This document shows positions 40,278-48,089 of a DNA stretch of 64,000 nucleotides, piece by piece. Each line of letters starts with the position of its first letter. The stretch's first letter is position 1. The notes below the pieces were generated by a model that ran no database searches, was not told where the DNA came from, and saw only the letters and a program-made list of their open reading frames with translations. The translations under genes and the position numbers were made by a program. Location: NCBI GenBank assembly GCA_903904815.1, contig CAIVDU010000005.1, positions 1 to 64,000 of the forward strand, read 5' to 3'. Origin of the DNA: an uncultured Armatimonadota bacterium. Its GTDB lineage: Bacteria; Armatimonadota; Fimbriimonadia; Fimbriimonadales; Fimbriimonadaceae.

Positions 40278-42203
40278 GTGCTCCTCAGCATTTCCAACGT
40301 CGTCAAGTCCTATGGCGCCGATCACATCCTTACGGGCGTCACCTTCAAATTGGACGCCCGTGAGAAGGTCGCGCTCGTCGGTCGCAACGGCGCCGGCAAA
40401 ACCACCCTCCTCAAAATTCTAACCGGGCAGATCGAGCCCGACACGGGCCACGTTCAGCTCCTTCGCGGAGCGAAGGTGGGATACCTGCGCCAAGAGGTCC
40501 AGGTGGACGTCGGACGCACGGTTATCGAAGAGGCTGAAGAGGCGATTCGCGGGCAGATCGAAATGCGGGCTCGACTAGAGTTTCTCGAGCACAAGCTTGA
40601 GAATGGCGAGCCGACCGACGAGGACCTGGAAGAATACGCGCTCATCCACGAGCACTTTTTAGAATCCGAGGGGTACAGCGCCGAGCGAGACATCAAGGTA
40701 GTCCTCAAGCAAATGGGCTTCACGGAAGACGAGTTTTCCAAGCCCACTGCGAAGCTTAGTGGCGGCGAGAAGACTCGACTCGCGATTGCGCGCCTCCTCC
40801 TTGAGGAGCCCGACCTGCTAATCCTGGACGAGCCTACCAACCACCTCGACCTCCAAGCGACGGAGTGGCTCGAAAGCTGGATTCGTGGCTATCACGGCGC
40901 GGTTCTGCTGGTCAGCCACGACCGCACGTTCCTGGAAAACACGGCGGAACGGGTTTTGGAAATGCGGGACGGCGCCGTCCGAGCTTGGCCGGGGCCGTTT
41001 GGGAAGTATCTACAGCTTAAGGCGGAAGACCAAGAGCGTCAGGCCGAAGTGGCTCGCCGACAGGAAATCGAGATCGCCAAGATGGACGAGTATGTCCGGC
41101 GGTTCATGAACAGTCAGCGGACCGCCCAGGCACGTGGTCGCCAGAAGCTGATGAATCGGCTGATCGAAAACAAGGTGGAAGTGCCGAAAAACGATCGCGG
41201 GCTAAAGGCAGGCTTTGGGGTCGCTCAGCGAAGCGGAGATCTTGTCGCGACTTGTGAGAAGCTGACGGTTGGATTCAACGATCCCGATGGGCAGGTCACC
41301 CTCTACAACAATCTTGAGTGGACAGTCCGTTATGGCGAACGATGGGGCGTCATTGGCGAGAACGGGGCGGGCAAATCGACGCTGGTCAAGGTGTTGTTGG
41401 GAGAGCTTGAACCGCTGTCAGGTCGCGCTCGTCTCGGCGCGAACATCATCTTAGGGTCCTTCTCTCAGGACGCCACCGACTTAGACCAGGAGCTTACGCC
41501 TCTCGACATGATGGTTTACGAGCTGGACCTCAAGCCGGGCGAGGCTCGCACCTTGCTTGGTCGGTTTTTGATTACGGGAGACGATGTGTTCCGGCCGATC
41601 AAGACGCTGAGTGGTGGCGAAAAGAACAAGCTGTCTCTGGCTAGGCTCACCCACCTGAATCCTAACCTGTTGATACTCGACGAGCCTACCAACCACTTGG
41701 ACATGGACTCGCGAGAGGCCCTCGCGGGGATCCTCAAAGAGTACAAGGGAACGTTGATCCTCGTGAGCCACGACCGCTGGCTCCTGGGGCAGATCACTCA
41801 GCAGACGCTCGACATCCTCAAGTCGGGCCCCATCGTGTATCCCGGAGGCTACAACGACTATCGCCGTAAGAAGTCGACTCCAGCCACTGAATCACGTCCG
41901 AAGTCAGGGCCTGCTCCGGCAGCGGCGAAGCCAGCGCCCGAGGAGCCCGAGCTTTCTCCAAGAGAGCTCAGCAAGGAGATCTCGCGGTTGGAGAAGCTGA
42001 TTAGGGATGTGGAGGGACAAGTTTCCCGGGACGAAGCCGCGATCAAGGCATTGGAGGATCGACTGGCGAACCTCTCGCCGACCGCCGACGTGTTCAGCCT
42101 TACCCGCGAGCATCAGGCGATGCAGGAACAGTTGGCGAGCACGCTCGCCGCGTGGGAAGAGCATTCGAATCGACTGGAGAGGCTGGTCGCTCAACGGGGC
42201 TGA
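40278..42203 (+). CDS. ABC-F family ATPase
   Basis: This is a duplicated ABC ATPase without membrane domains; ABC-F proteins bind ribosomes and act in translation or antibiotic resistance. Domain 1 has GRNGAGKTT (about 35-43), LSGGEKTRLAIARLLLEEPDLLILDEPTNHLD and a linker with the charged QERQAEVARRQEIEIAKMDEYVRRF helix typical of ABC-F. Domain 2 has GENGAGKST and LSGGEKNKLSLARL. The C-terminal 90 residues are an acidic/basic coiled coil with an Ala/Pro-rich lead-in, as in Uup/YdiF types. The GTG start at 40278 has a TAAACT box 6 nt upstream. Length 641 residues. Confidence 0.95.
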   Translation: MLLSISNVVKSYGADHILTGVTFKLDAREKVALVGRNGAGKTTLLKILTGQIEPDTGHVQLLRGAKVGYLRQEVQVDVGRTVIEEAEEAIRGQIEMRARLEFLEHKLENGEPTDEDLEEYALIHEHFLESEGYSAERDIKVVLKQMGFTEDEFSKPTAKLSGGEKTRLAIARLLLEEPDLLILDEPTNHLDLQATEWLESWIRGYHGAVLLVSHDRTFLENTAERVLEMRDGAVRAWPGPFGKYLQLKAEDQERQAEVARRQEIEIAKMDEYVRRFMNSQRTAQARGRQKLMNRLIENKVEVPKNDRGLKAGFGVAQRSGDLVATCEKLTVGFNDPDGQVTLYNNLEWTVRYGERWGVIGENGAGKSTLVKVLLGELEPLSGRARLGANIILGSFSQDATDLDQELTPLDMMVYELDLKPGEARTLLGRFLITGDDVFRPIKTLSGGEKNKLSLARLTHLNPNLLILDEPTNHLDMDSREALAGILKEYKGTLILVSHDRWLLGQITQQTLDILKSGPIVYPGGYNDYRRKKSTPATESRPKSGPAPAAAKPAPEEPELSPRELSKEISRLEKLIRDVEGQVSRDEAAIKALEDRLANLSPTADVFSLTREHQAMQEQLASTLAAWEEHSNRLERLVAQRG

Positions 42204-42235
42204 GGCTCTGTAGATGCGAGGATTGTCGGTATTAA

Positions 42236-42259
42236 GGTCGCTGACTGGTGTGAGCGACC
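42236..42259. terminator. Hairpin downstream of the ABC-F gene
   Basis: A 7-bp perfect stem (GGTCGCT / AGCGACC) with a 10-nt loop lies 32 bp after the ABC-F stop, between it and the convergent split-barrel gene. No T-run follows. Confidence 0.35.
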
Positions 42260-42290
42260 GTGCTTGACGCACTCCAATCCCCCTGGGACC

Positions 42291-42791
42291 TTAGTGAAGG
42301 GAAATTTTGTCGTGGGTGCCGGCGTCGTATTCCTTTCCGGTTAGGGTCGCCTTGGCAACTGCGAAGAGCTGGATGACTTTGCTGGACGGAGCCGTCCAGT
42401 ATTCGACGCTCTCAACGTCGACTCTGATCAAGGCGATTTCCGGATCCGAGAGGCCTTCCGAGAACCATGCTTTGTAGGATGGATGCCAAAGTTCGGCCAT
42501 CTTTTTGTGGTCACGAACTGTGTGGGCTTTTCCTGAGATGGAGATGTAGCGCTGGTGGTCGGGGTCTGCGAACGCAACATTGACCGTCTCTTTCTTTTCG
42601 AGTTCGTCCGTTTTGGGAGATGGCTCCTTCGTAAAGAACCAGAGCTTGCCGTCGAACTCGTGAGTTTGGGTCGCCATTGGGCGAGATCGAAGCGTTCCAT
42701 TCTCGTCCGTAACAAGCATGGCGATTTTAATATCCTTGATCAATTCCCAAACCTTCTGAATGTCAGCGGCGAGTTCTGCGGTGTATTCCAT
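42291..42791 (-). CDS. Pyridoxamine-5'-phosphate-oxidase-like (FMN split-barrel) general stress protein
   Basis: This 166-residue split-barrel protein of the general stress protein 26 type binds FMN or a related flavin. Its pattern is clear: IKIAMLVTDENGTLRSRPMATQ, KLWFFTKEPSPK and VNVAFADPDHQRYISISG, ending with TEYWTAP-like VEYWTAPSSKV. It is probably a reductase or flavin/heme-binding stress protein. The start codon directly follows an 8-bp hairpin (TACCCGGT / ACCGGGTA), and a (CTCTTTCC)7 tract lies 44 bp upstream, so expression may be unusual. Confidence 0.9.
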   Translation of the reverse strand: MEYTAELAADIQKVWELIKDIKIAMLVTDENGTLRSRPMATQTHEFDGKLWFFTKEPSPKTDELEKKETVNVAFADPDHQRYISISGKAHTVRDHKKMAELWHPSYKAWFSEGLSDPEIALIRVDVESVEYWTAPSSKVIQLFAVAKATLTGKEYDAGTHDKISLH

Positions 42792-42810
42792 ACCCGGTTG
42801 GACCGGGTAC
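42790..42810 (-). promoter_or_regulatory. Hairpin abutting the start codon of the split-barrel gene
   Basis: A perfect 8-bp stem TACCCGGT / ACCGGGTA with a 3-nt loop overlaps or touches the ATG at 42791. It leaves no room for a free Shine-Dalgarno, so translation may depend on opening this stem or on another mechanism. Confidence 0.4.
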
Positions 42811-42834
42811 GAACTCAGTAAGGTTTCGACGAGA

Positions 42835-42893
42835 CTCTTTCCCTCTTTCCCTCTTTCCCTCTTTCCCTCTTTCCCTCTTTCCCTCTTTCCCTC
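42835..42893. repeat. Microsatellite (CTCTTTCC)7
   Basis: Seven perfect 8-bp units (42835-42890) plus CTC. On the minus strand it is a purine-rich GGAAAGAG tract upstream of the split-barrel gene. The unit length is not a multiple of three, and the site is intergenic, so copy-number change could alter promoter spacing. Confidence 0.95.
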
Positions 42894-43035
42894 GCAACAC
42901 TTGGCCAGATTTAGAGTGTTTTGGAATCGTCGGCGCGAAATTCGCGAGTCGGATCACGCGCTATGTCCTGCCGTCCATCCTTGTCCAGGTAAATCGCTCT
43001 CATAGAGTGTCGAAGTCCGAGCATTCTCTGGCTGG

Positions 43036-43041
43036 TAACCT
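43036..43041 (+). promoter_or_regulatory. -10-like box TAACCT choosing the GTG start of the aldo/keto reductase
   Basis: TAACCT lies 7 nt before the GTG at 43049, which begins the typical aldo/keto reductase N-terminus. An upstream GTG at 43007 would add 14 residues not typical of the family. Confidence 0.4.
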
Positions 43042-43048
43042 GGCACTC

Positions 43049-43939
43049 GTGGAGAGACGCACATTCGGAAAAACGGGGATTGAAGTCAGCGTTCTGGGAT
43101 TTGGAGGGGCGGAGATTGGTTTTGAGGACGCACCTCAATCGGAGGTAGACCGACTGCTGCACGCAGCAATCGATGAAGGTTTGAACGTCATCGATACCGC
43201 CGAATGCTACGCGGACAGTGAAGAGAAGATTGGTCGCGCCATCAGCAAGCGACGAGACGAGTTTCACCTCTTCACTAAGTGCGGTCACTCCAGTGGGTTC
43301 CCCCAGCCGGACTGGGATCCGGAAATGTTGGCTCAATCGATCGATCGAAGTTTGAAATTACTTCAGACAGATCGGGTTGACCTCATTCAACTTCACTCAT
43401 GTTCGGAGGAGATCCTCCGAGCAGGCGCAGTGATCGAAGTTTTGCAACGGGCCAAGGAAGCAGGAAAGACGCGGTTTATTGGGTACAGCGGAGATCGCAA
43501 CGACTCCGTGTACGCCGTTTCGACTGGCCTGTTCGATACGCTCCAGACCACCTGCAACATCGCCGACCAGCAGTCGATTACCACTGCCCTTCCCCTCGCC
43601 AAAGAGCGCGGATTGGGAGTCATCGCCAAGCGCCCGATCGCTAATGCGGCGTGGAACGAACCGAAGATCGGAGCCTATGGTCGCCCTTATTGGGAGCGGT
43701 TTCAAGAGCTCCGATACGATTTCCTCGGTCTCTCTTCCGATGAAATCGCGTCCATAGCACTCCGATTTACCCTGGCTCAACCGGGGGTTGCCACCGCCAT
43801 CGTGGGAACTAAGAATCCCGAGCGGTGGAAACAGAATGCGACCTATCTCGCGGAAGGCCCTCTCGATCTATCCATTGAAGCCGCCATTCGAGCCCGGTGG
43901 AACGAAGTTGCCGCAGCAGACTGGATCGGCCAAACCTAG
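43049..43939 (+). CDS. Aldo/keto reductase
   Basis: This NADPH-dependent aldehyde/ketone reductase has a (beta/alpha)8 barrel. From the GTG at 43049 it begins ERRTFGKTGIEVSVLGFGGA, the family opening. The catalytic tetrad region shows NVIDTAECYADSEEKIG (Asp and Tyr), HLFTKCGH (Lys), and DLIQLHSC (His). It ends with a cofactor-binding ASIALRFTLAQPGVATAIVGTKNPE segment typical of the YhdN/AKR11-like group. At 296 residues it has normal length. The aldehyde substrate is unknown. Confidence 0.93.
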   Translation: MERRTFGKTGIEVSVLGFGGAEIGFEDAPQSEVDRLLHAAIDEGLNVIDTAECYADSEEKIGRAISKRRDEFHLFTKCGHSSGFPQPDWDPEMLAQSIDRSLKLLQTDRVDLIQLHSCSEEILRAGAVIEVLQRAKEAGKTRFIGYSGDRNDSVYAVSTGLFDTLQTTCNIADQQSITTALPLAKERGLGVIAKRPIANAAWNEPKIGAYGRPYWERFQELRYDFLGLSSDEIASIALRFTLAQPGVATAIVGTKNPERWKQNATYLAEGPLDLSIEAAIRARWNEVAAADWIGQT

Positions 43940-44019
43940 TAATTTGTTCCCGAACGGAGTAACGCTTTTGTGCGATCTATTCGGGTCAAGGCCCGTCTCT
44001 TTACCAGACCTAAAGAGCG

Positions 44020-44025
44020 TAGACT
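44020..44025 (+). promoter_or_regulatory. -10-like box TAGACT for the GPx gene
   Basis: TAGACT lies 7 nt before the ATG at 44033, supporting a short leaderless form over the longer open frame. Confidence 0.4.
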
Positions 44026-44032
44026 CACAGTT

Positions 44033-44605
44033 ATGAGAACACACGTGCTCGCCTCGCTGCTCGTCGTGCTAGGTTGCGTTTCTGCCAGCCTGGCTAGCTC
44101 GTCGTCCCCTTCTGCGACGACCATCTATGACTTCAAAATGAAGAACATCGATGGAAAGGAAGTGAAGCTCTCCAAGTTCAAAGGGAAAGTTCTTCTAGTA
44201 GTGAACGTGGCCAGCCACTGCGGATACACGCCTCAGTACAAAGCTCTGGAAGCGGTTTACAACAGCTATCGTCGCAACGGAGTCGTCATTCTCGGTTTTC
44301 CCGCCAATAACTTCCGTGCTCAGGAACCGGGCACCGATGCAGAGATCAAACAGTTCTGTACCGCCACTTACAACGTCACCTTCCCGATGTTTTCCAAGAT
44401 CTCGGTCAAGGGTGACGATCAAGCCGAGCTGTACCACTGGCTGATTTCCAACAGCGACCGCCCCAATGACGACATCGAATGGAACTTCTCGAAGTTCGTC
44501 GTCGGAAGGGATGGCAAGGTCTTCAAGCGATTCAAACCGGACGTCAAGCCCGATAGCCCGGAGATCGGAGCAGCGCTTGACGAAGCGCTCAAAGCGAATC
44601 CTTGA
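44033..44605 (+). CDS. Secreted glutathione-peroxidase-family thiol peroxidase
   Basis: This enzyme reduces hydrogen or lipid peroxides. From the ATG at 44033 it has a signal peptide (about 1-21) and a GPx domain. NVASHCGYTPQY carries the peroxidatic Cys63, FPANNFRAQEPG the conserved Gln98 (FPCN is FPAN here, so that Cys is lost), and IEWNFSKF the Trp150 and Asn151. Cys109 in QFCTATYNVTFPMF is well placed as the resolving Cys of thioredoxin-dependent, non-selenium GPx. TAGACT lies 7 nt before the ATG. The export signal places it in the periplasm or outside. Confidence 0.93.
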   Translation: MRTHVLASLLVVLGCVSASLASSSSPSATTIYDFKMKNIDGKEVKLSKFKGKVLLVVNVASHCGYTPQYKALEAVYNSYRRNGVVILGFPANNFRAQEPGTDAEIKQFCTATYNVTFPMFSKISVKGDDQAELYHWLISNSDRPNDDIEWNFSKFVVGRDGKVFKRFKPDVKPDSPEIGAALDEALKANP

Positions 44606-44668
44606 TTCGTTGATCTGCGGGTCCAGGTCTGTCGACCTGGACCCCATCTTCATGCAACAGTGAAACCT

Positions 44669-44701
44669 TAGGCGGAGAATGATTCGTGTCTCCGCAGTCC
44701 G
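44669..44701. repeat. Dispersed palindromic element copy
   Basis: TAGGCGGAGAATGATTCGTG followed by TCTCCGCAGTCCG is nearly identical to the start of the 36167 element. Here the right arm diverges after CCG. Related copy at 61767-61795. Confidence 0.65.
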
Positions 44702-44809
44702 ACGCTGTAACGGTAACTAGGCTCACTGGAGAGGGTCGAACCCCTAGATTCCCGTAATCTCTTCGCATCGATTACTCTACGAGGTGCCTCAGGAAGGCGT
44801 CGGGGTGCT

Positions 44810-45526
44810 CTAGGAAGAACGAGTGAGTTTGTAGTGCTCCGTTTCCTCGTACTTGACCTCTGTAACTCCGTGATCCCCTAGCTCGTAGATCCGGCTGTCC
44901 GGATAGGCCAAAAGGATCGGAGAGTGAGTGGCAATGACGAATCGGCATCCAGCAGGGACCAGCCAGTCGATTTCTTTGAGAACGGCCAATTGCCGCGAGG
45001 GGGATAGTGCAGCCTCGGGCTCGTCCAACAGGAAGAAGCTCTCCTGCTTCATTAGGTTCTGCACGATGGCAAGGAATGCCTCTCCATGCGACCGATTGTG
45101 CAGCGATTGACTCCCAAACCGACGCAGGACTTGCGGGTCCTTCCTCGCCTTTCGATCCAGTTGGGTCGCCAAGATGAAGACAGTTTCCGCGCGCAGAAAG
45201 AAACGATCGGCCGGGCGGCGGAAGTTACTTGACCGGATGCGGATCGCGTCGTGAAGACCTCCATCGAGCGGGCGCTGACCGAAGTTTGCTTCAGCGTCCC
45301 CTCCTGTTGCTTCAAAGTCAAGTCGGACCGCGATGGCTTCCAGCAGCGTCGACTTCCCCTTGCCGTTTTCGCCAATGAGAAACGTGACCGCAGGATGCAA
45401 ATCCAGAACTTCGATATTTTGAATGGCAGGAATCGAGAACGGGAAACGGTCCTTGGATTCGACCTGATCCCACTGAATCTTCACGCAGTGAAAAAAGGGT
45501 TCCCTATCGGGTGGACGAGGTCTCAT
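44810..45526 (-). CDS. ABC/AAA-type ATPase of unknown partner (COG3910-like)
   Basis: This is a single-domain ATPase of 238 residues with Walker A GENGKGKST (52-60) and Walker B ESFFLLDEPEAALSPSRQL. The VIATHSPILLAY switch (H-loop) follows. The short insert between the motifs and the lack of membrane or nuclease domains match small stand-alone ATPases often called AAA family ATPase. The true function of this group is unknown. An AAAGGA ribosome-binding site precedes the ATG. It lies about 550 bp from a second ATPase module. Confidence 0.82.
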   Translation of the reverse strand: MRPRPPDREPFFHCVKIQWDQVESKDRFPFSIPAIQNIEVLDLHPAVTFLIGENGKGKSTLLEAIAVRLDFEATGGDAEANFGQRPLDGGLHDAIRIRSSNFRRPADRFFLRAETVFILATQLDRKARKDPQVLRRFGSQSLHNRSHGEAFLAIVQNLMKQESFFLLDEPEAALSPSRQLAVLKEIDWLVPAGCRFVIATHSPILLAYPDSRIYELGDHGVTEVKYEETEHYKLTRSS

Positions 45527-45573
45527 TCGGGCGTCCTTTGTTGGCCTATTCGTTGGGTCAACGTACGAGGGTG

Positions 45574-45906
45574 TTAATAGACCGAATAGCTTGAGTCGGC
45601 GGTTTGGGCGTAGCCGTTCATTCCGCTGGTGAGATTACGAACGTTCGTGAATCCTTGACCCAGCATGTACTCGGTTGCCTGAGCGCTCCGCATCCCGCTA
45701 CGGCAGATCACGACCCAGGCGGCGTCTTTGTCTAGTTCTCCGACTCCGGCCGGAATTTGGCCAAGTGGGATGTGCACAACATTCGCAAGGCGGCTGATCT
45801 CAAGCTCGTGAGGCTCACGGACGTCGAGGAGTTTGGGAGGATTGGGAGATTCGAGCTCGGCCTTGAGCTCTATTGGCGTGATGGTGGGAATTAGAGGATC
45901 GGACAT
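45574..45906 (-). CDS. Rhodanese-like sulfurtransferase
   Basis: This single-domain rhodanese has 110 residues. LLDVREPHELEISRLANVVHIPLG is the typical core, and the active-site loop ICRSGMRS carries the catalytic Cys68. It moves sulfane sulfur to thiol acceptors or works in sulfur trafficking. It lies 48 bp from the orphan ATPase gene on the same strand, and is divergent from the ATPase-TOPRIM pair. No specific partner is visible. Confidence 0.93.
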   Translation of the reverse strand: MSDPLIPTITPIELKAELESPNPPKLLDVREPHELEISRLANVVHIPLGQIPAGVGELDKDAAWVVICRSGMRSAQATEYMLGQGFTNVRNLTSGMNGYAQTADSSYSVY

Positions 45907-46090
45907 TGCTTATTTTGAGTATGTCGCGCCTGGAGCACCGAATAGCGATCACACAACCGATTCTCCAAGGGCAGGCGCCCGACACTCTACAACCGTTCCT
46001 CAAGCCCGACTGCCCGGCTGAGTCTTTCAGAGCAATCGCCATTTGCATTCGTGTCAGCCGGTGATCATTAAGTACAATGCGTGCAATTCC

Positions 46091-47248
46091 ATGCTCATCA
46101 AGAACCTGAAGGTCAGCGGTCTCCTATCCTTTGGCCCTGAGGGCATCGATCTCGACCTGAGAGATTTGAATGTTCTGACTGGGCCGAATGGGTCGGGCAA
46201 GTCTAACCTGCTTGAGGTCTTGTCGTTTCTGAAGGCTAGTCCTAGCAGTCTAAAGCGTTTGACGAGACCGGGGTCTGGACTTAGAAATGTGTTTTGGACC
46301 GATGGTCGGCGCTCGGGAGGCCTAGCCACAATTGGCGCATCAGTGGCCCACAACGACCGCTTGCTGATTCATACGATGGCCTTTATTCAAATCCACGAGT
46401 ACCTCAATCTAAGCGAAGAGACAATACTCGCTTCTTCGCAGAGAGTCAAAGAGACGTACTTCGCCTACGAACAGATGAGTGGCCTCGCAGTAGTTCGAGA
46501 TGGCGTAGGTGCAGAACAGAAATTCGGATACAACGACCTAGATCAGGAAGAATCAATCCTGTCGCAGGTCAAAGATCCGGGTGGACGATACCCCTATCTA
46601 AAGGCGCTTCAAGCATCCTATGGCTCACTTCAGTTTTACAGAGATTGGAGTTTTGGCCCTTCGTCCCCACTAAGAAGATCCCAGCCATCAGACCTAATGA
46701 GTTCGCTTTTGTCGGAGAGCGCGGAGAATCTACCCTTGATTATCTCCGGCATGCGGGGAGGGGTCAAGAAGGACCTTGTCCACCGCCTCCGGGAACTCAT
46801 TTCGGGTGTCGAAGGTATTGACACATCTGTAAAGGGCGGCCTAGTTGAAGTATTTCTTGACGAGGGAAACGGTCGATCGATTCCTGCCTCGAGGCTATCG
46901 GATGGCACATTGCGCTATCTAAGCTTACTTGCGATTTTGCTGAATCCCGACCCTCCAGCGCTTGTGGCGATAGAAGAGCCAGAACTTGGCCTGCACCCGG
47001 ACGTTCTCCCACATCTCGGAAAGCTGATCAAAGAAGCTTCTTCTCGAATGCAACTGATCGTTACGACTCACTCTCAGGTCTTGCTCGATTCTTTCAGTAC
47101 TTCACCTGAAGATGTTGTTGTTTGCAGTCGCGGTCCACAGGGATCAATTTTCGAGCGGTTAAGCGCGGAAAAATTAGGGATCTGGTTGAAGGACCATACA
47201 CTGGGCGAGTTGTGGAACATGGGGGAGATTGGCGGTAACCGCTGGTGA
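46091..47248 (+). CDS. OLD/AAA_21-type ATPase, first gene of an ATPase-TOPRIM pair
   Basis: This is an SMC/OLD-like ATPase of 385 residues. The N-terminus MLIKNLKVSGLLSFGPEGID and Walker A GPNGSGKS (31-38) are typical. The ABC signature region is RLSDGTLRYLSLL, Walker B is VAIEEPELGLHP (Glu near 295-296) and TTHSQVLLD carries the H-loop His. It has no TOPRIM domain of its own; the next gene supplies a TOPRIM-like protein in a 4-bp overlap. In OLD-type and PARIS-like defence systems an ATPase senses a phage or plasmid trigger and a TOPRIM partner cuts nucleic acid. TACAATGC lies about 12 nt before the ATG. Function inferred from family and gene pairing. Confidence 0.85.
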   Translation: MLIKNLKVSGLLSFGPEGIDLDLRDLNVLTGPNGSGKSNLLEVLSFLKASPSSLKRLTRPGSGLRNVFWTDGRRSGGLATIGASVAHNDRLLIHTMAFIQIHEYLNLSEETILASSQRVKETYFAYEQMSGLAVVRDGVGAEQKFGYNDLDQEESILSQVKDPGGRYPYLKALQASYGSLQFYRDWSFGPSSPLRRSQPSDLMSSLLSESAENLPLIISGMRGGVKKDLVHRLRELISGVEGIDTSVKGGLVEVFLDEGNGRSIPASRLSDGTLRYLSLLAILLNPDPPALVAIEEPELGLHPDVLPHLGKLIKEASSRMQLIVTTHSQVLLDSFSTSPEDVVVCSRGPQGSIFERLSAEKLGIWLKDHTLGELWNMGEIGGNRW

Positions 47249-47853
47249 GGAAGGTCAAAGTCTACGTCGAAGGTGCGACTCGCGGAAAAGGCAAAAATCA
47301 GTCGGCGAACATCGCCCTACGCCGTGGGTTTCGCCAATTTGCTGACAAGCTCGGCATCGAACAAAGTCCAGCGTTCGTGCCGTGTGGAGGCCGAACCCAG
47401 ACTTGGGATGTGGCATGGAACAGCTTCTGGAGTCGACAGCAAGATGAGTTCATTCTCCTGTTAGTCGATAGCGAGGAACCCGCCGGAGCTGATCCTCAAC
47501 TTGCTTGGAGGCACCTCAAACTGCGAGAAGGTTGGGCAGAGTTGGAGGATCAACACGGTCGATACGTGTTTATGATGGTGACGGCGATGGAAACGTGGCT
47601 GGTCGCGGATGAATTGGCGTTGGCCAGGAAGTTCGGCCGTGCATATCGCGCTGGCGTTGTTCCAAAGTGGCAGAACCTGGAGTCCGTCGCCAAAGCAGAC
47701 ATTTACACGGCACTCGACCAGGCTACATCGGGGCTTTACTCGAAAGGTGAAAGATCATTCGAGTTGGTTGGAGAGATAGATCCCAACATCGTGAGTGCAC
47801 GGTGCCCCCACGCCAAGCACTTCTGTGATAGTTTGAAATCACTCTGTTGGTGA
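47245..47853 (+). CDS. DUF4276-like, TOPRIM-like putative nuclease partner
   Basis: This 202-residue protein starts MRKVKVYVEGATRGKGKNQS; the VEG segment at the N-terminus carries Glu9, as in the first TOPRIM motif. ILLLVDSEEP gives Asp75 and Glu77 in the second acidic motif. VMVTAMETWLVADE-type METWLVAD (115-122) is the DUF4276 hallmark. DUF4276 proteins occur beside ATPase genes in putative conflict systems. The start GTG overlaps the ATPase stop, so the pair is translationally coupled. Nuclease activity is likely from the fold but not shown. No further gene follows in the operon. Confidence 0.78.
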   Translation: MRKVKVYVEGATRGKGKNQSANIALRRGFRQFADKLGIEQSPAFVPCGGRTQTWDVAWNSFWSRQQDEFILLLVDSEEPAGADPQLAWRHLKLREGWAELEDQHGRYVFMMVTAMETWLVADELALARKFGRAYRAGVVPKWQNLESVAKADIYTALDQATSGLYSKGERSFELVGEIDPNIVSARCPHAKHFCDSLKSLCW

Positions 47854-48089
47854 GCTAGTCAGGGGTACGGCCGCTCGTTCGCGAAATCATTCAGGATCTG
47901 AGTGATCACTGTCCGACTTCGTCCCGTGAAGGGAGCCACGGGCTGGGTCAATCGGATTGGAAGGTCCGGAACCTCCTTCCCCAACCCCTTTAATATGATC
48001 GCAGCACGAACAATCTGCGAAAAGGAGGCAGCGGCTCATGCCGAATGGGCCTGAGTCGAAATCGAAACCCTGATAGAATCGCGGTGATC

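Noticed and set aside
42763-42957. Lys/Glu/Arg-rich open frame over the microsatellite
   Set aside because: The frame is made by the (CTCTTTCC)7 tract; no start signal and an unnatural composition.
44721-44790. Functional tRNA gene
   Set aside because: T-arm and anticodon-like pieces are present but the acceptor, D and T stems do not pair properly.
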